Source: Microbacterium mangrovi
GTDB lineage: Bacteria; Actinomycetota; Actinomycetes; Actinomycetales; Microbacteriaceae
Direction: 5' to 3'
NCBI RefSeq assembly: GCF_000802305.1
Contig: NZ_JTDK01000006.1
Location: 930,001-994,000, forward strand
DNA: 64,000 nucleotides
The position numbers and the translations under genes are program-made. The notes beneath the pieces are model-generated. The model was not told the DNA's origin. It saw nothing but the letters and a program-made list of their open reading frames with translations, and searched no databases. Each line of letters begins with the position of its first letter. The stretch's first letter is position 1. Positions 61,072 to 64,000 of the stretch are shown one piece after another.

Positions 61072-62619
61072 ATGACAAGGCACATCGAAATCAGGAAGAA
61101 CACCTACCTCGACTCGGTCTCGCTCATGTCGATGAGCACCAAGGCCAATGCCGTCGCCGGCGTCACCCAGGCGCTGCTGGGCATGGCGACGCCGATGAAC
61201 AAGGAGGTGCTGCTGAACGTCGGCGTGAGCGATCCCGCCATCGACGACGCGAAGCCGAGCGACCTGATGATCGTCATCGATGCGGGAGAGGACGCCATCG
61301 AGGCGGCGATCCAGGCGGTCGACGACATCCTGGCACGCAAGGACAAAGCCGCCGGCGAGTCCGCGCAGGTGCGCCACCGCACCTTGGACGGCGCATTCGA
61401 GGAGGCACCCGACAGCAACCTCGTGCTCATCTCCGTCAACGGCGCCTTCGCCGCACGCGAGGCCCGCAAGGCGCTGAACGCCGGCAAGCACGTGATGATC
61501 TTCTCCGACAACGTGTCGGTCGAGGACGAGCTCGCCCTGAAGCGCCTCGCCCACGAGAAGGGTCTGCTGGTCATGGGGCCCGACTGCGGCACGGCGATCA
61601 TCAACGGCACGGGGCTGGCGTTCGCCAACGCCGTGCGCCGCGGGAACATCGGCATCGTCGGCGCGTCCGGCACCGGCAGCCAGGAGCTCTCGGTGCGCAT
61701 CCACGACTTCGGCGGCGGCGTGTCGCAGCTGATCGGCACCGGGGGCCGGGATCTGTCCACCGAGATCGGCGGCATCTCGATGATCGACGGCATCACGGCG
61801 CTCGACGCCGACCCCGGGACAGACGTCATCGTCGTCGTCTCCAAGCCCCCGGCAGAGGACGTCGCCGAGCGCGTCCTCGCCGTCGCCGGCGCCGCCTCGA
61901 AGCCCGTGTTCGTGACCTTCCTGGGCTCCGACCGGACCGAGTCGGGCCACGCCGGCGTCACGATGGTCCAGGGCACGAAGGCCCTCGCGATCGCAGCCGT
62001 GGTCGCCGCCGGCGCAGACGAGGCGACCCTCGACACCCATCCCCTCAACCTGCCGCTCATCGACCAGGTGCGCGCCCGGCTCGCGCCCGAGCAGAAGTAC
62101 GTGCGCGGGCTCTTCTGCGGCGGCACGCTCTGCGACGAGTCGATGTTCGCGGCTCTCGCGAAGTACGACAACGTCTACTCCAACATCCAGAAGGATCCGG
62201 CGCTGCGGATCGGCGCGATGGACGCGTCGCGCGAGCACACCTTCCTCGACATGGGCGATGACGACTTCACCAACGGTCGTCCGCATCCGATGATCGACCC
62301 GTCGCTGCGCCTGCAGCGCATCGTGCAGGAGGCCGAGGACCCCGAGGTGGGCGTCATCGCCATGGACTTCGTGCTCGGCTTCGGCGCCCACGAAGACCCC
62401 GTGGGCGTCACCATCCCGGCCATCGCCGAGGCCAAGGCCAAGGCGGCCGCCCGCGGTCAGCACCTCGAGATCCTCGGCTACGTGCTCGGCACCGACCTCG
62501 ACACCCCGGAGATCGCCGGGCAGATCGCACAGCTGGAGCAGGCCGGCGTGACCATCGCGTCCTCCTCCACCAACCTCGGGCTGCTGGCCCGCGAATTCGT
62601 CGCGAAGGGTGACAACTGA
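61072..62619 (+). CDS. fdrA: FdrA/AllF, succinyl-CoA-synthetase-like oxamate carbamoyltransferase subunit
   Basis: 515 residues with a CoA-ligase-like fold: NIGIVGASGTGSQE in the nucleotide-binding part, MGPDCGTAIINGTGLAF near it and LFCGGTLCDESMFAAL in the second half. FdrA is now known as AllF in the oxamate carbamoyltransferase of purine (allantoin) breakdown. GGAAAGGA precedes ATG 61072. It overlaps the next gene by 1 nt. Confidence 0.9.
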   Translation: MTRHIEIRKNTYLDSVSLMSMSTKANAVAGVTQALLGMATPMNKEVLLNVGVSDPAIDDAKPSDLMIVIDAGEDAIEAAIQAVDDILARKDKAAGESAQVRHRTLDGAFEEAPDSNLVLISVNGAFAAREARKALNAGKHVMIFSDNVSVEDELALKRLAHEKGLLVMGPDCGTAIINGTGLAFANAVRRGNIGIVGASGTGSQELSVRIHDFGGGVSQLIGTGGRDLSTEIGGISMIDGITALDADPGTDVIVVVSKPPAEDVAERVLAVAGAASKPVFVTFLGSDRTESGHAGVTMVQGTKALAIAAVVAAGADEATLDTHPLNLPLIDQVRARLAPEQKYVRGLFCGGTLCDESMFAALAKYDNVYSNIQKDPALRIGAMDASREHTFLDMGDDDFTNGRPHPMIDPSLRLQRIVQEAEDPEVGVIAMDFVLGFGAHEDPVGVTIPAIAEAKAKAAARGQHLEILGYVLGTDLDTPEIAGQIAQLEQAGVTIASSSTNLGLLAREFVAKGDN

Positions 62620-64000
62620 TGAGCGTGAACGAACTGTTCAGCACCGACCTCAAGCCGGTCAACCTCGGCCTCGACATGTTCGCCGACGACCTGCGCTCCC
62701 AGGGCGTCGAGCCCGTGCTCATGGACTGGACGCCGCCGGGCGGCGGAGACCCCGAGGTCATCTCGGCACTCAGTCGCCTCGAGGACCCGGCGGTCGCCGC
62801 CACGATCGACGCCGCCAACCAGGTGGCCCTCGACCGCATTCTGTCGGCGCAGCCGTTCCTGGAGGGCTTCGGCCAGGCGATCGACACGGTGCCGGGCTTG
62901 ACCAAGACCACGATCCTGCACGCCGGTCCGCCGATCGAGTTCACCCGGATGTCCGGCCCGATGAAGGGCGCCGTGACCGGCGCGCTCGTGTTCGAAGGCC
63001 TGGCGAAGGATCTCGACGAGGCGTTCGCGCTCGCCTCCTCCGGCGAGATCACCTTCGACCCGTGCCACGAGCACCAGTCCGTCGGCTCGATGGCGGGCGT
63101 CACCAGCGCCAGCATGTGGGTCCACAAGGTCACCAACCGCACTCACGGCAACACCGCGTACACCAACCTGTCCGAGCAGCTGTCGAAGATCCTGCGCTTC
63201 GGGGCCAACGACCAGTCGGTCATCGACCGCCTGAACTGGATGCGGGACGTCTTCGGTCCGGTGCTGGCCGCCGCCATGGAGCTCAACACCGACGGCATCG
63301 ACCTGCGGCTCATGCTCTCGCAGGCGCTGCACATGGGCGACGAGGCGCACAACCGCAACGTGGCCGGCACCACCCTGCTCATCCAGGCCCTGGCCCCGTA
63401 CATCCTCGAGACGGACTTCACCACGAAGGAGAAGCGCGAGGTCTTCGACTTCGTCGCCTCCTCGGACTACTTCTCCGGCCCGACCTGGATGGTCACGGCG
63501 AAAGCGTCGCTGGATGCCGCGAACGGCATCGAGAACTCGACCGTCGTGACGACGATGGCCCGCAACGGCGTCGACTTCGGCATCCGGGTGTCCGGTACCG
63601 GCGGCCGGTGGTTCACCGGACCCGCGCAGCAGGTGGTCGGGCCGATGTTCGCCGGGTACACACCCGCGGACTCCGGGCTCGACATGGGTGACTCCGCGAT
63701 CACCGAGACGTTCGGCATCGGCGGGTTCGCGATGGCCGCCGCGCCCGCGATCGTCGCGCTCGTCGGCGGCACCGTCGATGAGGCGATGGGCTACTCGCGC
63801 ACCATGAACGCGATCACGACCGGCAACAACCCGAACGTGACCATCCCCGCGCTCGACTTCATGGGCGTGCCGACCGGCATCGACGTGCGCAAGGTCATGG
63901 AGACCGGCATCCTGCCGATCATCAACACCGCCATCGCACACAAGGACCCGGGCATCGGCATGATCGGTGCGGGCATCACCCACCCGCCGGTCGAGGCGTT
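62619..64000 (+). CDS. allG: DUF1116 protein AllG (3' end outside window)
   Basis: 460 residues are visible from MSVNELFSTDLKPVNLGLDM to the window end. The ATG overlaps the fdrA stop by 1 nt (TGATG). The sequence matches the DUF1116/YlbE family, for example FDPCHEHQSVGSMAGVTSAS and MGDEAHNRNVAGTTLL. Family members form the AllG subunit of oxamate carbamoyltransferase with FdrA and AllH. Few residues of the family length appear to be missing. Confidence 0.9.
   Translation, partial: MSVNELFSTDLKPVNLGLDMFADDLRSQGVEPVLMDWTPPGGGDPEVISALSRLEDPAVAATIDAANQVALDRILSAQPFLEGFGQAIDTVPGLTKTTILHAGPPIEFTRMSGPMKGAVTGALVFEGLAKDLDEAFALASSGEITFDPCHEHQSVGSMAGVTSASMWVHKVTNRTHGNTAYTNLSEQLSKILRFGANDQSVIDRLNWMRDVFGPVLAAAMELNTDGIDLRLMLSQALHMGDEAHNRNVAGTTLLIQALAPYILETDFTTKEKREVFDFVASSDYFSGPTWMVTAKASLDAANGIENSTVVTTMARNGVDFGIRVSGTGGRWFTGPAQQVVGPMFAGYTPADSGLDMGDSAITETFGIGGFAMAAAPAIVALVGGTVDEAMGYSRTMNAITTGNNPNVTIPALDFMGVPTGIDVRKVMETGILPIINTAIAHKDPGIGMIGAGITHPPVEA

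Noticed and set aside
1..64000. CRISPR array, rRNA genes or insertion sequences
   Set aside because: No spaced identical repeats, rRNA sequence or transposase gene with terminal repeats was seen.

Overview
The window is high-GC DNA from an actinobacterium, most likely Microbacteriaceae (Microbacterium-like). Evidence: a WhiB1 protein next to a PdtaS-type kinase, a SigR/RsrA pair beside aroA and rsgA, a fused 2-oxoglutarate decarboxylase/dehydrogenase (Kgd), a GuaB1-type IMPDH relative, frequent GTG starts, and many genes with a TANNNT box 6-7 nt before the start codon, as in leaderless actinobacterial mRNAs.

Region 1 (about 1-12,350) is an integrated mobile element or its right part. Its integrase reads toward a tRNA-Arg(CCG) gene. 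It carries an excisionase-type protein, a divergent HTH regulator, an Arg-rich repeat protein, small element genes, a zeta-toxin/antitoxin pair, a two-gene protein kinase + TPR unit, a MobF relaxase with an oriT-like cluster of inverted repeats, and the end of a K+ channel gene. No coupling protein or type IV secretion gene is present, and no second att copy was found, so the left end probably lies outside the window.

Region 2 (12,350-30,150) is chromosomal: tRNA-Arg, an acyl-CoA ligase, a guanidinium exporter under a guanidine-III riboswitch, trmB, DUF3097, PspA, an arginase-fold protein joined to the next gene through a chain of tiny overlapping cistrons, a hydrolase, a five-gene peptide/nickel-type ABC operon, a protealysin-like protease with its emfourin-type inhibitor, a GNAT enzyme, ung, a phosphoribosyltransferase, an S51 peptidase and an SDR enzyme.

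Region 3 (30,150-48,000) holds methionine biosynthesis (metY and metX, separated by an unrelated 2.2-kb block), DUF4192, NUDIX and thiamine-binding proteins, a GT87-like membrane enzyme, nnrD overlapping two CNNM/CorC proteins, guaB1, kgd and a diacylglycerol kinase-like protein.

Region 4 (48,000-64,000) starts with a conserved actinobacterial block: rsrA-sigR divergent from aroA-rsgA, then bcp, whiB1 and pdtaS. A CpaE/TadZ-like ATPase with a SAF-domain partner, an HTH protein and an alanine-type aminotransferase follow. The window ends in an oxamate carbamoyltransferase-type locus (allH-fdrA-allG) divergent from carbamate kinase. The shared promoter region carries two TGGTATNCCN boxes 20 bp apart.
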